A stretch of DNA of 64,000 nt from Terriglobia bacterium (GTDB lineage Bacteria > Pseudomonadota > Alphaproteobacteria > Acetobacterales > Acetobacteraceae), in assembly GCA_023511585.1 (NCBI GenBank), contig JAIMBF010000005.1, forward strand, positions 1 through 64,000. Reading direction: 5' to 3'. This document shows positions 1 to 9,975 of the stretch, in pieces. Below the pieces are notes generated by a model. That model worked only from the letters and a program-made list of their open reading frames with translations. It was not told where the DNA came from and searched no databases. The position numbers and the translations under genes were made by a program. Positions within the stretch are counted from its first letter, which is position 1. The number at the start of each line of letters is the position of its first letter.

Positions 1-1798
1 AGCCTCCCGAAGTGTTCGGGAGGGCTGTATTCGGCAATGCTAAGACCTCACCCGGCGCGAAGTTTGCAATGGTGCCGTTGAAATTGGGGAGAGCGGAAAG
101 CGAAAGCGCGGCCAAGGTCTGGCCGAGGGTGATATTCGGCGCATTTCCCGCAAGAACCGGAGAGGCCGTGAGGCTTTCGAATACGATGGTTTGCGTGTTG
201 GCCACCGCGCTCGCGATGCTCAGGGAGCTATTTTGCGCGATTTCGATCGTGCCGGAGCCGTTTACCGTGCCCACCTGCCCGCTGAGCCCGAGCGTGCCGT
301 CGTTTTCCAGTGTGGCGATGTTTGCCGGCATTTGCCAAGCCGCGTTGGCGGGCACAATGGCAAGGTTAGCGACAAAATAGGCGTTCTGATTGGACAGACC
401 GCCCATGCCGCTCCCGCCGCCGAGGATGAAGAGCGTCCCCCCGGTGCTGACCGTGCCGGCGATGGTGGATTGGTCCGAAATGTCGACGACGCTTGCAGAG
501 TTGGGGAGCTGGGCGGCAAACCCGATGGAGGGCCCTCCGCTGCCGCTGAGCGTTGCGCCCGGTTCCACAAAGAGCGTGCTGGCACTGCCAAGGGAAACGC
601 CGATTTGCGCGCCTTGCACGTCGCCGTAGATTCTGACATTGCCGGTGCCGGGAATGGAAATCCCGATCCCGTTGCTCGCGGAAATAAGGCCGAAATCGGT
701 GATCGTGGCGTTTTGCGCATAAACGCCTGCGCTTGCGCCGCTGATCGTGCCGTTCCCGACTTGCAAACCGTTGACCAGTGTGAGCGTGCCTTGCGGCACC
801 GAAATACCCACGCCGCTTGCGGATTTTACCGTGCCGAGATTCGTGACACCGTAGTTTGTGCCGGGATATCCATAGATTCCGGCGCCGCTGCCGCTGTTTT
901 GGACGTAGGAGCCGGACGTGACGGTGGTGAGCGGGGAGAGCAGCGTCAGGCCGGCATGATAGATGGTTCCGGAAATATTATCGGCGACCGCAGCGGCAGC
1001 GCCGGCGACGTCGTAGCCGACGGCCTGCAAGGCAATGCCCTCCGGCGAGGTGGGGCTCACACTGGGGTTGCCGTTTCCAACCGCTTCCGTTTGCACATAA
1101 AACGGGGCGGGCGGGCTTGCTTCCCAATCCCCATAATCGCCGGACGGGTCTTGGTTGAAAGGAACGATCGGTGTCTGCCCGCCGTCGATGGAAAAGTAGC
1201 AATAGGCGGAGGGATCGGTGGTAAAACTTGCCGCATAGGGTGCGGAGTAACGAAAGAGATCCATCGGCCCGTAAACGCCCAAATAACCGCCGGGGCCATA
1301 TTGTTGGATCAGATTTAACACCGATCCGGAGCCGCCGATGCCGAGCACTTCATCGATTTCATGCTCCAGAACCGGCGTGGAAAAGGCGTTGACGTTCACG
1401 GTGACGACTCCGTCTAACGTACCGCCATAATTCCCATTAAGGGCAAGTTGTCCGGAAGCGCCAGCGAAGCCGAGCACGCGCAAATTCGCGGTGGTGGCTG
1501 CTATGGTTGTTGCCGATGCCCCGTTGCCATCCGGCAGGAAGTTGCATGCGGTGAGCTGAACGGAATCTTGGGTGGTTTTTGCGTTCGCATCCAGTGCGGA
1601 AACGTAACTTGCGTAGCTTGTTTCGTCGTAGCTGGAGAGGCTCTCACCCGCAAAGTTCGCGGAAGCGGATGCAATGCTGAATCCGATATTGATGGTAACG
1701 GGATTGGTAAAGATTTGATCGTAAAATTGTAGAATATTATCGATTGTTGATTGCTGGCTTGGGGAGACGGAACTGTCAAAAGTCGGCACAATATCCAT
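1..1798 (-). CDS. Large secreted-type metalloprotease with beta-helix-like repeats (5' part, cut by window edge)
   Basis: The frame is open without a stop from an ATG at 1798 to the window edge, about 599 residues. GAGGA lies 7 bases before the ATG. The N-terminus (MDIVPTFDSSVSPSQQ) has no signal peptide. Residues 146-156 read HEIDEVLGIGG, a zinc-metalloprotease-like HExxE motif. This layout resembles the family NCBI calls NF038122 metalloproteases, recalled rather than searched. From about residue 330 onward the protein is Gly/Ser/Thr/Asn-rich with repeated short units such as GVGISVPQGT and GIGISIPGTG, as in right-handed beta-helix or autotransporter passenger regions. The C-terminus is outside the window, so a translocator or secretion signal cannot be judged. 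Secretion is inferred; the absence of a Sec signal would fit type I export. Confidence 0.75.
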   Translation of the reverse strand, partial: MDIVPTFDSSVSPSQQSTIDNILQFYDQIFTNPVTINIGFSIASASANFAGESLSSYDETSYASYVSALDANAKTTQDSVQLTACNFLPDGNGASATTIAATTANLRVLGFAGASGQLALNGNYGGTLDGVVTVNVNAFSTPVLEHEIDEVLGIGGSGSVLNLIQQYGPGGYLGVYGPMDLFRYSAPYAASFTTDPSAYCYFSIDGGQTPIVPFNQDPSGDYGDWEASPPAPFYVQTEAVGNGNPSVSPTSPEGIALQAVGYDVAGAAAAVADNISGTIYHAGLTLLSPLTTVTSGSYVQNSGSGAGIYGYPGTNYGVTNLGTVKSASGVGISVPQGTLTLVNGLQVGNGTISGASAGVYAQNATITDFGLISASNGIGISIPGTGNVRIYGDVQGAQIGVSLGSASTLFVEPGATLSGSGGPSIGFAAQLPNSASVVDISDQSTIAGTVSTGGTLFILGGGSGMGGLSNQNAYFVANLAIVPANAAWQMPANIATLENDGTLGLSGQVGTVNGSGTIEIAQNSSLSIASAVANTQTIVFESLTASPVLAGNAPNITLGQTLAALSLSALPNFNGTIANFAPGEVLALPNTALPNTSGG

Positions 1799-1903
1799 GG
1801 GCAAGTCCTCGGACCGATCGACTGCAGCATCGATAACGGACGCATCCTACCTTGCCGAGCATGAAGAAAACGGTAAAGATTTTTTTGGAAAAGCCGAGAC
1901 GAT

Positions 1904-3226
1904 TTACGAGCGACGCTGACTGCGATGCACTGGCGTGGGTTCCGCCGGTTTCAACCCCGGCGGCGGATCTTTGGCCAATTGCATCTGTAGGCGCTGCTCG
2001 GGGCTGGTGACGATGCGCACGAGCTCGCCATCATAGAGCGCGGCGGAGGGCGTTGTGATCACGCGATCGGACGCTTTCAACCCGGCGACGATCAGGGCCT
2101 CCGGGCCAAGATCGCGGCCGATCTTCACGTTCTTCAGGCGCACCCGGTTGGATTCATCGACCGTTGCCACCTGCAAACCCCGATCCTGGAAAATCAGCGA
2201 AGTGGTGGGAATGACGAAAGCGTTCGGGTTCGGGGGAAGCTGGAAATAAACCTCGGCGTAGGTGCCGGGCATGAGCTCGCGCGTGGGATTAGGAGCCCAG
2301 AGTTCCACCAAGAGCGTTCGCGAATCCACGTTGATCGCGCGCGCGGTGGTGGCAACCTTGGCTTTGAAGATCCGGCCGGGGAATTGCGGGCAGTGTAAAT
2401 CGGCTTCCATGCCTTCCTTTATCTGCGCTGCGTAAATCTGCGGCACTTGCACAAACACCCGCATGGTATGGATATCGGCGACGCGGAAGAGTTCCGGTTG
2501 ATTGCCGATCCCGTTGGCTTTTACGAAAGCGCCGATATCGGTCTCGCGCGCGGTGACCACGCCGTCGAAGGGTGCGACGAGGCGTTTGAAGTCTTCCAGG
2601 GCTTGGAGCGAATCCACTTTGGCTTGGACCGCAAGCCGGCGCGCCACGGTTGCTTGATAACCGTAGGTTTTTTCATCCGAGGTTTGTTGCGAGACAGCCG
2701 TTGTCACAACCAACCGCTCCCACCGCTTGGCGGTGATCTCGGCAAGTTTTTCATCAGCCAGGGCCACTTTCAAATCCGCCAGCGCCTGGCGATATTCCTG
2801 ATCAAGCTGCGGCGTATCGATGGTGGCCAGCAAGTCGCCGGCTTTCACAAAGTCGCCGTAGTCTTTGTACCAATGGAGAATGTAACCGCTGACTTGCCCG
2901 TAAATCGGCGCTTCATACCAAGCGTCGATATCGCCCGGCAAAATCAGCGGCTGCGGTTTGCCTTGCGGTTTCGGAAAGAAGACGCTCACATTGGGGATTG
3001 CGGCTTCTTCCGCTTGCTTGCGCAAGTTGGCGACATTCTCTTTGCGCCATTCAATGCCATGAATTGCCAAACCGACCACCGCGACCCCGGCTAACAAAAA
3101 CATGACGCGCGAGAGCCAACGGCGCGAACGCGGGACTTTCTGCCGGTTTTTCCCCGGCAAATCCGGGGTGCCGGTCTCCGCACCTGTTGGGGTTTTCAGC
3201 CGGTGTTCCTCCACTTCGTCCCTCAT
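1904..3226 (-). CDS. RND efflux periplasmic adaptor subunit (HlyD/MFP family)
   Basis: This 440-residue protein links an inner-membrane RND pump to an outer-membrane channel. A single membrane anchor lies at about residues 40-56 after a basic cytoplasmic N-terminus. It is followed by a biotinyl-lipoyl-like half motif (GQVSGYILHWYKDYGDFVKAGDLLA), an alpha-hairpin rich in Ala, Leu and Lys, the second lipoyl half (VAPFDGVVTARETDIGAFV), and beta-barrel and membrane-proximal domains (LMPGTYAEVYF, VIPTTSLIF). Its ATG overlaps the stop of the upstream pump gene (ATGA), so translation is probably coupled. No outer-membrane factor gene is adjacent, so the pair would need one encoded elsewhere. Substrate unknown. 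Confidence 0.9.
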   Translation of the reverse strand: MRDEVEEHRLKTPTGAETGTPDLPGKNRQKVPRSRRWLSRVMFLLAGVAVVGLAIHGIEWRKENVANLRKQAEEAAIPNVSVFFPKPQGKPQPLILPGDIDAWYEAPIYGQVSGYILHWYKDYGDFVKAGDLLATIDTPQLDQEYRQALADLKVALADEKLAEITAKRWERLVVTTAVSQQTSDEKTYGYQATVARRLAVQAKVDSLQALEDFKRLVAPFDGVVTARETDIGAFVKANGIGNQPELFRVADIHTMRVFVQVPQIYAAQIKEGMEADLHCPQFPGRIFKAKVATTARAINVDSRTLLVELWAPNPTRELMPGTYAEVYFQLPPNPNAFVIPTTSLIFQDRGLQVATVDESNRVRLKNVKIGRDLGPEALIVAGLKASDRVITTPSAALYDGELVRIVTSPEQRLQMQLAKDPPPGLKPAEPTPVHRSQRRS

Positions 3227-6200
3227 GCGATGGCTTCCTGTTTGGTGTTGGCGCGGCGGTGCACAATGCTGAACACGGCCGGCACAAAGGTGAGCGTGGA
3301 AACGGTGGCGAACAGCAAACCGCCGATCACCGAGCGCCCGAGCGGGGCATTCTGCGGATCGGCCATGCCGGTGGCCATCGGCAGCATGCCGATAATCATG
3401 GCCCCTGCCGTCATGAGCACCGGGCGAATACGTGCCACGCCGGCTTCCAAAGCGGCTTCGAAGGCGTTCAGCCCCTGCGCCAAACGTTCACGCGCGAAGC
3501 TCACCACCAGAATGCTGTTGGCGCTGGCAACGCCCATCGCCATGATGGAGCCGGTCAGCGCAGGAACTGAAAGCGTGGTTCCGGTGACGAAAAGCATCCA
3601 GACAATTCCGGCCAAGGCGGCAGGCAGCGCGGTGATGATTACGAACGGATCCAGCCAGGACTGAAAGTTCACGCAGATCATCAAGTAAATAAGGATCAGC
3701 GAGCCGACCAACCCGATATAGAGTTCCGAGAACGTGTATGCCATGGTTTCCACCTGCCCGCGAACCATGACGCGAGAACCCGGCGGCCGATATTTTTCTG
3801 CGGCCTTTAGGATTTTTTCGATATCGCGGTTGATGCCACCGAGATCCCGCCCGGAATTACTGGCATAGATATCGACGACGGGCAACACATTGTAATGCGA
3901 GACCGCGGCGGCGGAGGGGACAGGTGTGATGGTGGCCAACGCGCCCAGAATCTGCTCCGGGTGGTAAGCTCCGGCCCCAGGCACGGCACCGGCGTGCAGC
4001 GGATGCGGCGGGCCGGGAGGGGGGACTCCTGCCCATTCTCCCGGCGACGCGCCCTTATTGGGTGTGAACCCGGTGATCGGCAAATTCTCGAGATCGCTCA
4101 ATTTATCGATGCGGTATTGTGGCATGAAAGTCTGCAAGTTGTAAGAGATGCCGTTTTCCGGATTGAGATAGAAGTTCGGTGCGACCTGGAAACTGCCGGA
4201 AAGCGTGTCTAACACGCTGTTTGCCACGTCGGCCTGGGTCAAGCCCACCAATTGTGCCAGCGAACGATCGACATTCACATAAAGTTCCGGGTAATCGTAT
4301 TGCTGCTGAATACGTGCATCCACAACGCCCGGCACCCGCGCAATTTGGTTCAGAATGCGGTTTGCGTAACGGGACGTGGCATTTTGATCCGGCCCCACGA
4401 CGGCGATATCGATCGGTGCCGGGGCGCCGAAATTCAAAATCTGCGTGCGAATATCGGCGGGCAAAAAGGCAAAGGTGACACCGGGGAATTTTTTCGGCAA
4501 TTCCCGACGAAGGATTTGCACGTATTCATCCGTAGGACGATGGTCTTTCGTCTCCTGAATTAAGATATCGACGTCTTCCGGCCCGATGGTCCCGGTATTG
4601 TTGTAGGCCATATCGATCACGCTATACGGAAGATCGATGTTATCCACAATCGTCTCGATATCATGTGCCGGGATGACGGTGCGAATATACTGTTCAATCT
4701 GGTCGGCAAGTCTTGCCGTAACCTCGATGCGCAGCCCGGTCGGACCGCGGACATGCAAAGCAATAGCGCCGCCGTCGACTTGCGGAAAGAAGTTTTCTCC
4801 AAGCCAAGGCATGAGCGCGACCAGGGACGCAATCACAAACAGAAGAAAGCCGGAAATATAAAGGACGGGAATGCCGAGGATGCGCTCCAAGACTCCGCGG
4901 TACCATTGCTGAAAGCGCCGGAATCCCGCATCGAACCGCTGTTGAAACCGCTTGAGAGGATTGCGCGAGCGCGGATGCGGCGCATGTCCGTGACCTTCAT
5001 GGCCTTCTTGGCGCATTTCGGCTTCATGCCCGCTTAACATGTATTTGGTCATCAGCGGGACGATGGTGATGGAGAGCAAAAATGCGCCCATCATGGCGTA
5101 GATCACGGCTTTGGCCAGAGGCAGAAACAAATACCCCGAGACTCCGCCGAGCTGGAACATCGGGACGAAAACCACGCAGATCGCAAGCAACGAGACGAAG
5201 GAGGGAAGCACGATCTGGGCCGCACCGTCCAAAATGGCGCTTTCGATATCCTTCCCCATTTCCAGATGGGTGCTGATGTTCTCCAGCGTTACAGTCGCGT
5301 TGTCCACCAAGAGGCCGACCGCAAGAGCAAAGCCGCCGAGCGTCATCACGTTGATCGTCTCGCCGGTGATTTGCAAGCCGACGAGGCCGACGAGAATCGA
5401 GAGCGGAATGGTAACGGTAATGATCACCGTCAGACGCCAGCTTCCCAGAAACATCAGCACCATCATGCCCGTCAGGATGGCTGCCAACGCGGCCTCTCGA
5501 ATCACGCTGACGACGGCGTCTATCACGAACTCCGATTGGTCGCCGACCGCGCTCATATGCATGCCGTTCGGCATCGCTTCTTTGAGCAGCGGCAAGAGGT
5601 CTTTGGTTTTTTGGATCACCTCGAGCGTGGAGACAGAGCCGGTTTTGATCACCGGCAACAGAATGGCCTCTTTCCCGTCAATGCGCACTTCATTGGTTTG
5701 CGGGGGTGCGCCGTCGTGCACGTAGGCGATGTCGCGCATGTAAATGACGGTGCCGTTGACTTTCTTAACCGGCATATCGTTGAGTTCGTCGATTGTGTAA
5801 GGCGCCGAATTCAGTTTGATATGCCACTCATAAGGGCCGATTTTCTGCGTGCCGGCGGGGATGATCAGGTTCTGATTCATCAGCGCTTGCGTCACGTCGC
5901 GCGGAGAAACGTGATTGGCTTGCATCGCCTGCAGATTGAGATCCGCTTCCACCGTGCGAACCAACCCGCCGTAGGGCCACGGAACTTCGCTGCCGGGGAC
6001 CGAGGCAAGCTGCGGACGGATAAAGTTCTGCGCAAAGTCGAAAAGCTGATAAGGGGGAATTTTATCGCCGGTCAGCGTGATCTGGATAACCGGCACCGAA
6101 GAGGCATTATAGGCAAGCACGTAAGGCGGCGTGGTGCCGGCGGGCATGAAGCGCAAGACGGCTTGCGCCGCGCCGGTCACCTGCGCGATGGCCTTGCTGA

Positions 6201-6504
6201 TATCAACGCCCGGTTGGAAATACATTTTGATGACGCCGTAGCCGATGACCGATTCCGACTCGATCGACTTGATGTCGGAGGTCATCAGCGGTACCGCGCG
6301 TTCGAAATAATAGACGATCCGGTCGGCCATTTCGTCCGGCAGCAAGCCGTTGTAAAGCCAGACCACGGCAACAACCGGAATGCGAATATCGGGGAACATG
6401 TCAATCGGCATTTGCAATGCCGCGCGAATGCCGAAGAGCAGGATCAGGATGATCATCACGATAATCGTAACAGGCTGACGCAGCGCCAGCTTAACGGCTA
6501 ACAT
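3223..6504 (-). CDS. RND family efflux pump, HAE1-like permease subunit
   Basis: At 1093 residues it has the usual length for an AcrB-type pump: TM1 at the N-terminus, a porter domain, TM2-6, a second porter domain and TM7-12. The TM4 segment reads VGLLVDNATVTLEN (residues 397-409), so the canonical Asp-Asp pair is Asp401-Asn402. In TM10, GVASANSILVVSFAR (991-1005) has Ala995 where AcrB has the relay lysine. A His-rich cytoplasmic stretch follows TM6 (493-510, several His in HEGHGHAPH). A Pro/Gly-rich insertion lies at about 818-850. It is the first gene of a two-gene operon with the adaptor. Family assignment is firm; substrate and coupling ion are unknown. Confidence 0.92.
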   Translation of the reverse strand: MLAVKLALRQPVTIIVMIILILLFGIRAALQMPIDMFPDIRIPVVAVVWLYNGLLPDEMADRIVYYFERAVPLMTSDIKSIESESVIGYGVIKMYFQPGVDISKAIAQVTGAAQAVLRFMPAGTTPPYVLAYNASSVPVIQITLTGDKIPPYQLFDFAQNFIRPQLASVPGSEVPWPYGGLVRTVEADLNLQAMQANHVSPRDVTQALMNQNLIIPAGTQKIGPYEWHIKLNSAPYTIDELNDMPVKKVNGTVIYMRDIAYVHDGAPPQTNEVRIDGKEAILLPVIKTGSVSTLEVIQKTKDLLPLLKEAMPNGMHMSAVGDQSEFVIDAVVSVIREAALAAILTGMMVLMFLGSWRLTVIITVTIPLSILVGLVGLQITGETINVMTLGGFALAVGLLVDNATVTLENISTHLEMGKDIESAILDGAAQIVLPSFVSLLAICVVFVPMFQLGGVSGYLFLPLAKAVIYAMMGAFLLSITIVPLMTKYMLSGHEAEMRQEGHEGHGHAPHPRSRNPLKRFQQRFDAGFRRFQQWYRGVLERILGIPVLYISGFLLFVIASLVALMPWLGENFFPQVDGGAIALHVRGPTGLRIEVTARLADQIEQYIRTVIPAHDIETIVDNIDLPYSVIDMAYNNTGTIGPEDVDILIQETKDHRPTDEYVQILRRELPKKFPGVTFAFLPADIRTQILNFGAPAPIDIAVVGPDQNATSRYANRILNQIARVPGVVDARIQQQYDYPELYVNVDRSLAQLVGLTQADVANSVLDTLSGSFQVAPNFYLNPENGISYNLQTFMPQYRIDKLSDLENLPITGFTPNKGASPGEWAGVPPPGPPHPLHAGAVPGAGAYHPEQILGALATITPVPSAAAVSHYNVLPVVDIYASNSGRDLGGINRDIEKILKAAEKYRPPGSRVMVRGQVETMAYTFSELYIGLVGSLILIYLMICVNFQSWLDPFVIITALPAALAGIVWMLFVTGTTLSVPALTGSIMAMGVASANSILVVSFARERLAQGLNAFEAALEAGVARIRPVLMTAGAMIIGMLPMATGMADPQNAPLGRSVIGGLLFATVSTLTFVPAVFSIVHRRANTKQEAIA

Positions 6505-6904
6505 GGCGACTCCCTATTCCGAGCGAGCGATGACAAATCGGTTGGCCTCACGCGGGCGCTTCAAGCCGAACCGGCATGATCACTCCACGATTTTATCAAA
6601 CGTGCCCGGTTTACGTTCTTTCTTGTGAATTTCGCCCCTGCCTTGACCTTCTCGCGTCGATAACAAATCGCCGAGCCTTGCATCCGACTTGTGGTTTCAA
6701 CGGGCATCGGGCGCCGTTGCCAGCACGCCGGCGCCGTGCTAATTCTCCAACCAATTTTCGTGACAAGAGCCATTTCCGCAATCTCGGGCGTAGATGTGAG
6801 ACACTGTTAATAAACGATACAATCAGTTACAATCGTGCGGCTGGAAATGCAAGCCTTGCTCGTGGAGGGTAGGGTGAGGAGTTAAGTTTCGGAGGAGTTA
6901 GAGG
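6505..6904. other. 400-bp divergent intergenic region
   Basis: This spacer separates the start of the RND pump gene on the minus strand from the GTG of the enoyl-CoA hydratase gene on the plus strand, so it must hold promoters for both. It is more AT-rich near 6805-6835 (TTAATAAACGATACAAT then TTACAAT), which could supply -10-like elements, but no well-spaced -35/-10 pair stands out. No conserved coding frame or RNA gene was recognised. A strong ribosome site GGAGGAG at 6891-6897 serves the plus-strand gene. Confidence 0.5.
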
Positions 6905-7690
6905 GTGCAACTCAGAGAAGAACTCGTCTTTCACACGAGCGAAGGGATCGGCCAAATTCTTTTCAATCGGCCGCACAAACTCCAGGCTTTTACGCGTACC
7001 ATGTACGAGCGGCTATTGGAAATCTGTCAAGAAATTCAGAAAACCGAAAGGGTCCGGGCGCTGGTATTGATGGGAGCGACCGAGGTTGCCTTCTCCGCCG
7101 GCACCGATATCGCCGAGTTCGCGGAATTGGAGACCGTCGAGGACGTGCTTGCCCTGGAAGACTTCACCGATTCCGTCTTGGACGCGCTGGAACGATTGCC
7201 GATCCCCACCATCGCCGCAATTGCCGGGGTATGCAGCGGCGGCGGGCTTAACCTTGCCGCCGCTTGCGATATCCGGATTGCGGCGCCGAACGCGCGCTTC
7301 AGCTTGCCCTATGGGCGCACCATGGCGAACTCTTTGAGCGCCGGCAGTTTCGAAAGGCTCCATGCGCTGATCGGTGCGGCCCATCTCCGGCGGCTGATGT
7401 TCGAGGGCCAGCCCATCGACGCCGCGCGCGCTCTGACCATCGGCCTTGTGGATGAGGTGGTGAATGATGTCGGGGCATTAGAAGGCAAGGCCGGTTACAT
7501 TGCGCGCCTTTCCATATCGCAAGCGCCGCTGACGCTTCGCGCAACCAAGGAGGCGTTGCTCTCTCTGCGCTCCAAGGTAGACCGAGCAAAAGTGAGAGAA
7601 TGGCAGGAGCGCTGTTACGCGAGCGCCGATTTCCGAGAAGCGATCGATGCATTTCTGAACAAGCGCACCCCCCATTTGCACGGCCGCTAG
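6905..7690 (+). CDS. Enoyl-CoA hydratase/isomerase (crotonase) family protein
   Basis: This 261-residue protein has a GTG start, supported by GGAGGAG seven bases upstream. Crotonase signatures are present: FSAGTDIAEF (CoA binding and first oxyanion-hole strand) and IAGVCSGGGLNLAAACDIRIAAPNA (second oxyanion-hole element). A short C-terminal helical region completes the fold. The position of the usual second catalytic Glu reads FSLPYGRTMANSL, with no Glu in the normal spot, so it may be an isomerase, thioesterase-like or other crotonase reaction rather than a classic hydratase. It sits 70 bases before an acyl-CoA synthetase on the same strand, which suggests a shared acyl-CoA pathway. The exact substrate cannot be read from the sequence. 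Confidence 0.85.
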   Translation: MQLREELVFHTSEGIGQILFNRPHKLQAFTRTMYERLLEICQEIQKTERVRALVLMGATEVAFSAGTDIAEFAELETVEDVLALEDFTDSVLDALERLPIPTIAAIAGVCSGGGLNLAAACDIRIAAPNARFSLPYGRTMANSLSAGSFERLHALIGAAHLRRLMFEGQPIDAARALTIGLVDEVVNDVGALEGKAGYIARLSISQAPLTLRATKEALLSLRSKVDRAKVREWQERCYASADFREAIDAFLNKRTPHLHGR

Positions 7691-7760
7691 CCGCTTACAT
7701 TGGCGCCGAGAGCGGATTAATATGGCCGGGCTGGATCGGGGGAACCGCAGGGAGGCGAAG

Positions 7761-9425
7761 ATGACCGAGGCCCGCACCATTTACGACCAGGATCTCGACC
7801 GTAACCCGGCGAATTATGTGCCGTTGACGCCGATTTCCTTCCTGCTGCGCAGCGCCCGGGTGTGGGGCAAACGCACGGCCGTCGTGCACGGCGAGCAGCA
7901 ATATACCTATGCCCAGATGCTGGAACGCTGTCGCCGGCTCGCTTCGGCCTTGGAGCGGGCCGGCGTGGGGCGGGGGCAGACGGTGGCGGTGATGGCCCCG
8001 AATGTGCCCGCTTTGCTGGAGGCGCATTACGGCGTGGCCATGGCGGGGCCGGGCGCGGTGCTCTGCGCGCTCAACACCCGGCTGGATGCGGCGGCGATCG
8101 CCTTCATGCTGCGCCACTCGGAAGCGAAGGTCTTGATCACCGACCGCGAATACTCCTCCGTGATCGGGGCAGCGCTCGCGCAGCTTGATCACAAACCCCT
8201 GGTGATCGACATCGATGATCCGATGACGCCGCCGCAAAACCGGGGCGCGCGGCTAGGTGAGATGGATTACGAGGCGTTTCTGGCAAGCGGAGCGCCGGAT
8301 CATCCGGTGCGGCTTGTTGCGGACGAGTGGTCTGCCATCGCGCTCGGCTATACCTCCGGCACCACCTCCGATCCCAAAGGCGTGGTGACCCACCATCGCG
8401 GCGCGCACCTGAATGCGGTGGCGATGGCGCTGGAATACGGGCTCAACCCGGAAGCGGTGTATCTCTGGACGCTGCCGATGTTCCACTGCAACGGCTGGAC
8501 CTACACCTGGGCGGTAACCCTTGCGGGCGGGATGCATATCTGCCTGCGCAAGGTGGATCCGGCGGTGATTTTCCCGCTGATCGAGCGCCATGGGGTAACG
8601 CATATGTGCGGCGCGCCGGTGGTGATGAATATGTTGATCAACGCCCCCGAAGATGTGCGCCGCCGGCCGGCACGGCGGGTTCACTTCATGACCGGAGGCG
8701 CCGCCCCGCCGCAAGCCGTGATCGAGGGGATGGAAGCGCTGGGCTTTGCCGTGCACCATCTTTATGGGCTGACCGAAACCTATGGCCCGGCCACCACCAA
8801 TGCCTGGCAGCCGGAGTTGGAGAGCATGGATTTGCCGCACAAGGCGGCGTTCATGGCGCGCCAGGGGGTGGAACACCCGATGCTGGAAGAAGTGACGGTG
8901 ATGAATCCCAACACCATGGAGCGCGTGCCGGCGGATGGCAAAACCATGGGCGAGATTATGATGCGCGGCAACACGGTGATGATGGGGTATCTAAAAAACC
9001 CAAAAGCAACCGCAGCCGCTTTTGCAGGCGGATGGTTCCATTCCGGCGATCTTGCCGTGCTGCATCCGGATGGTTACGTGGAAATCAAAGATCGTTCCAA
9101 AGATATTATTATCTCGGGCGGCGAGAATATCAGCTCGATCGAGGTGGAAGACGTGCTTTATCGTCATCCCGCGGTGTTGGAAGCGGCGGTGGTTGCGCAT
9201 CCGGATGAAAAATGGGGCGAGGTGCCGCATGCATTCGTGACCCTGAAAGAAGGCATGGCGGGGCGGGTGAGCGCGGCGGATATTATCGCCTTCTGCCGCG
9301 AAAATATGGCGCATTACAAATGCCCGCGTTATGTCAGCTTCGGGCCGTTGCCCAAGACCTCGACCGGCAAAATCCAGAAATTCGCTTTGCGCGAGATGGC
9401 AAAAACCAATGTCGCAGCGCAATGA
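7761..9425 (+). CDS. Acyl-CoA synthetase (AMP-forming, medium/long-chain type)
   Basis: This 554-residue member of the ANL adenylating superfamily activates a carboxylic acid through acyl-AMP to acyl-CoA. The P-loop-like motif is [18 protein letters not shown], followed by [13 protein letters not shown] (A5), [35 protein letters not shown] (A7-A8) and the C-terminal [13 protein letters not shown] carrying the catalytic lysine. A longer frame begins at 7722, but GGGAGG just before the ATG at 7761 and the usual family N-terminus favour 7761. It follows the crotonase gene and overlaps the macrodomain gene. It resembles AlkK-like acyl-CoA ligases; chain-length preference is not deducible. Confidence 0.9.
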   Translation: MTEARTIYDQDLDRNPANYVPLTPISFLLRSARVWGKRTAVVHGEQQYTYAQMLERCRRLASALERAGVGRGQTVAVMAPNVPALLEAHYGVAMAGPGAVLCALNTRLDAAAIAFMLRHSEAKVLITDREYSSVIGAALAQLDHKPLVIDIDDPMTPPQNRGARLGEMDYEAFLASGAPDHPVRLVADEWSAIALGYTSGTTSDPKGVVTHHRGAHLNAVAMALEYGLNPEAVYLWTLPMFHCNGWTYTWAVTLAGGMHICLRKVDPAVIFPLIERHGVTHMCGAPVVMNMLINAPEDVRRRPARRVHFMTGGAAPPQAVIEGMEALGFAVHHLYGLTETYGPATTNAWQPELESMDLPHKAAFMARQGVEHPMLEEVTVMNPNTMERVPADGKTMGEIMMRGNTVMMGYLKNPKATAAAFAGGWFHSGDLAVLHPDGYVEIKDRSKDIIISGGENISSIEVEDVLYRHPAVLEAAVVAHPDEKWGEVPHAFVTLKEGMAGRVSAADIIAFCRENMAHYKCPRYVSFGPLPKTSTGKIQKFALREMAKTNVAAQ

Positions 9426-9975
9426 ACCAAGCGTTTCGCCTTCTGACCCCCGCGCACGGATGGAGGTTTGCCGCGGCGATATCACTCGCCTGGCGGTGGA
9501 TGCGATTGTGAATGCGGCCAACACCACGCTGCTCGGCGGCGGCGGGGTAGACGGCGCCATCCATCGCGCCGCCGGCCCCGAATTGCTGGAAGAATGCCGC
9601 ACCCTCGGCGGTTGCCCGACGGGGCAGGCGCGCATCACCAAAGGCTATCGGCTGCCCGCGCGCTATGTGATTCATGCGGTCGGGCCCGTTTGGCACGGCG
9701 GCAAAAGGGGCGAGGCCGAGCTTTTGGCAAGCGCGTATCGCGAGAGCCTGAAGCTTGCGCAAGCGCACGGGCTGAAAACTCTTGCTTTTCCGGCGATCAG
9801 TTGTGGCGCGTATGGCTATCCGGTGCGCGAGGCGGCGAGAATTGCGGTTCGGGAAGTGGCCGCGTTTCTTGCCAAGGCGCCCGAGATTTCCCGGGTGATG
9901 TTCTGCTGCTTCAGCGACGACGTGGCAAAGGCTTACGAGGCCGCGCTTGCCGAGCTTGGCGCTTCCGGCGGGTAG
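9409..9975 (+). CDS. Macrodomain O-acetyl-ADP-ribose deacetylase / ADP-ribosyl hydrolase
   Basis: The protein has 188 residues if started at the ATG at 9409, which overlaps the acyl-CoA synthetase by 17 bases; an ATG at 9460 is possible. It is a YmdB/MacroD-type macrodomain. [34 protein letters not shown] is the classic ADP-ribose-binding block with the catalytic Asn and Asp. [27 protein letters not shown] and [17 protein letters not shown] complete the fold. Such enzymes hydrolyse O-acetyl-ADP-ribose and mono-ADP-ribose on Asp/Glu. Its last 43 bases overlap the end of the convergent EVE gene. Confidence 0.9.
   Translation: MSQRNEPSVSPSDPRARMEVCRGDITRLAVDAIVNAANTTLLGGGGVDGAIHRAAGPELLEECRTLGGCPTGQARITKGYRLPARYVIHAVGPVWHGGKRGEAELLASAYRESLKLAQAHGLKTLAFPAISCGAYGYPVREAARIAVREVAAFLAKAPEISRVMFCCFSDDVAKAYEAALAELGASGG

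Noticed and set aside
191-1318. 375-residue open frame on the plus strand
   Set aside because: It is the shadow of the minus-strand metalloprotease frame, which has a start with a good ribosome site and family-like content.
1501-1845. 114-residue minus-strand frame with an ATG at 1845
   Set aside because: It is a different frame from the metalloprotease, lacks a ribosome site and has a non-protein-like composition.
5266-6501. 411-residue plus-strand frame opposite the RND pump
   Set aside because: It is His/Arg-rich antisense of a strongly conserved pump; no ribosome site or family.
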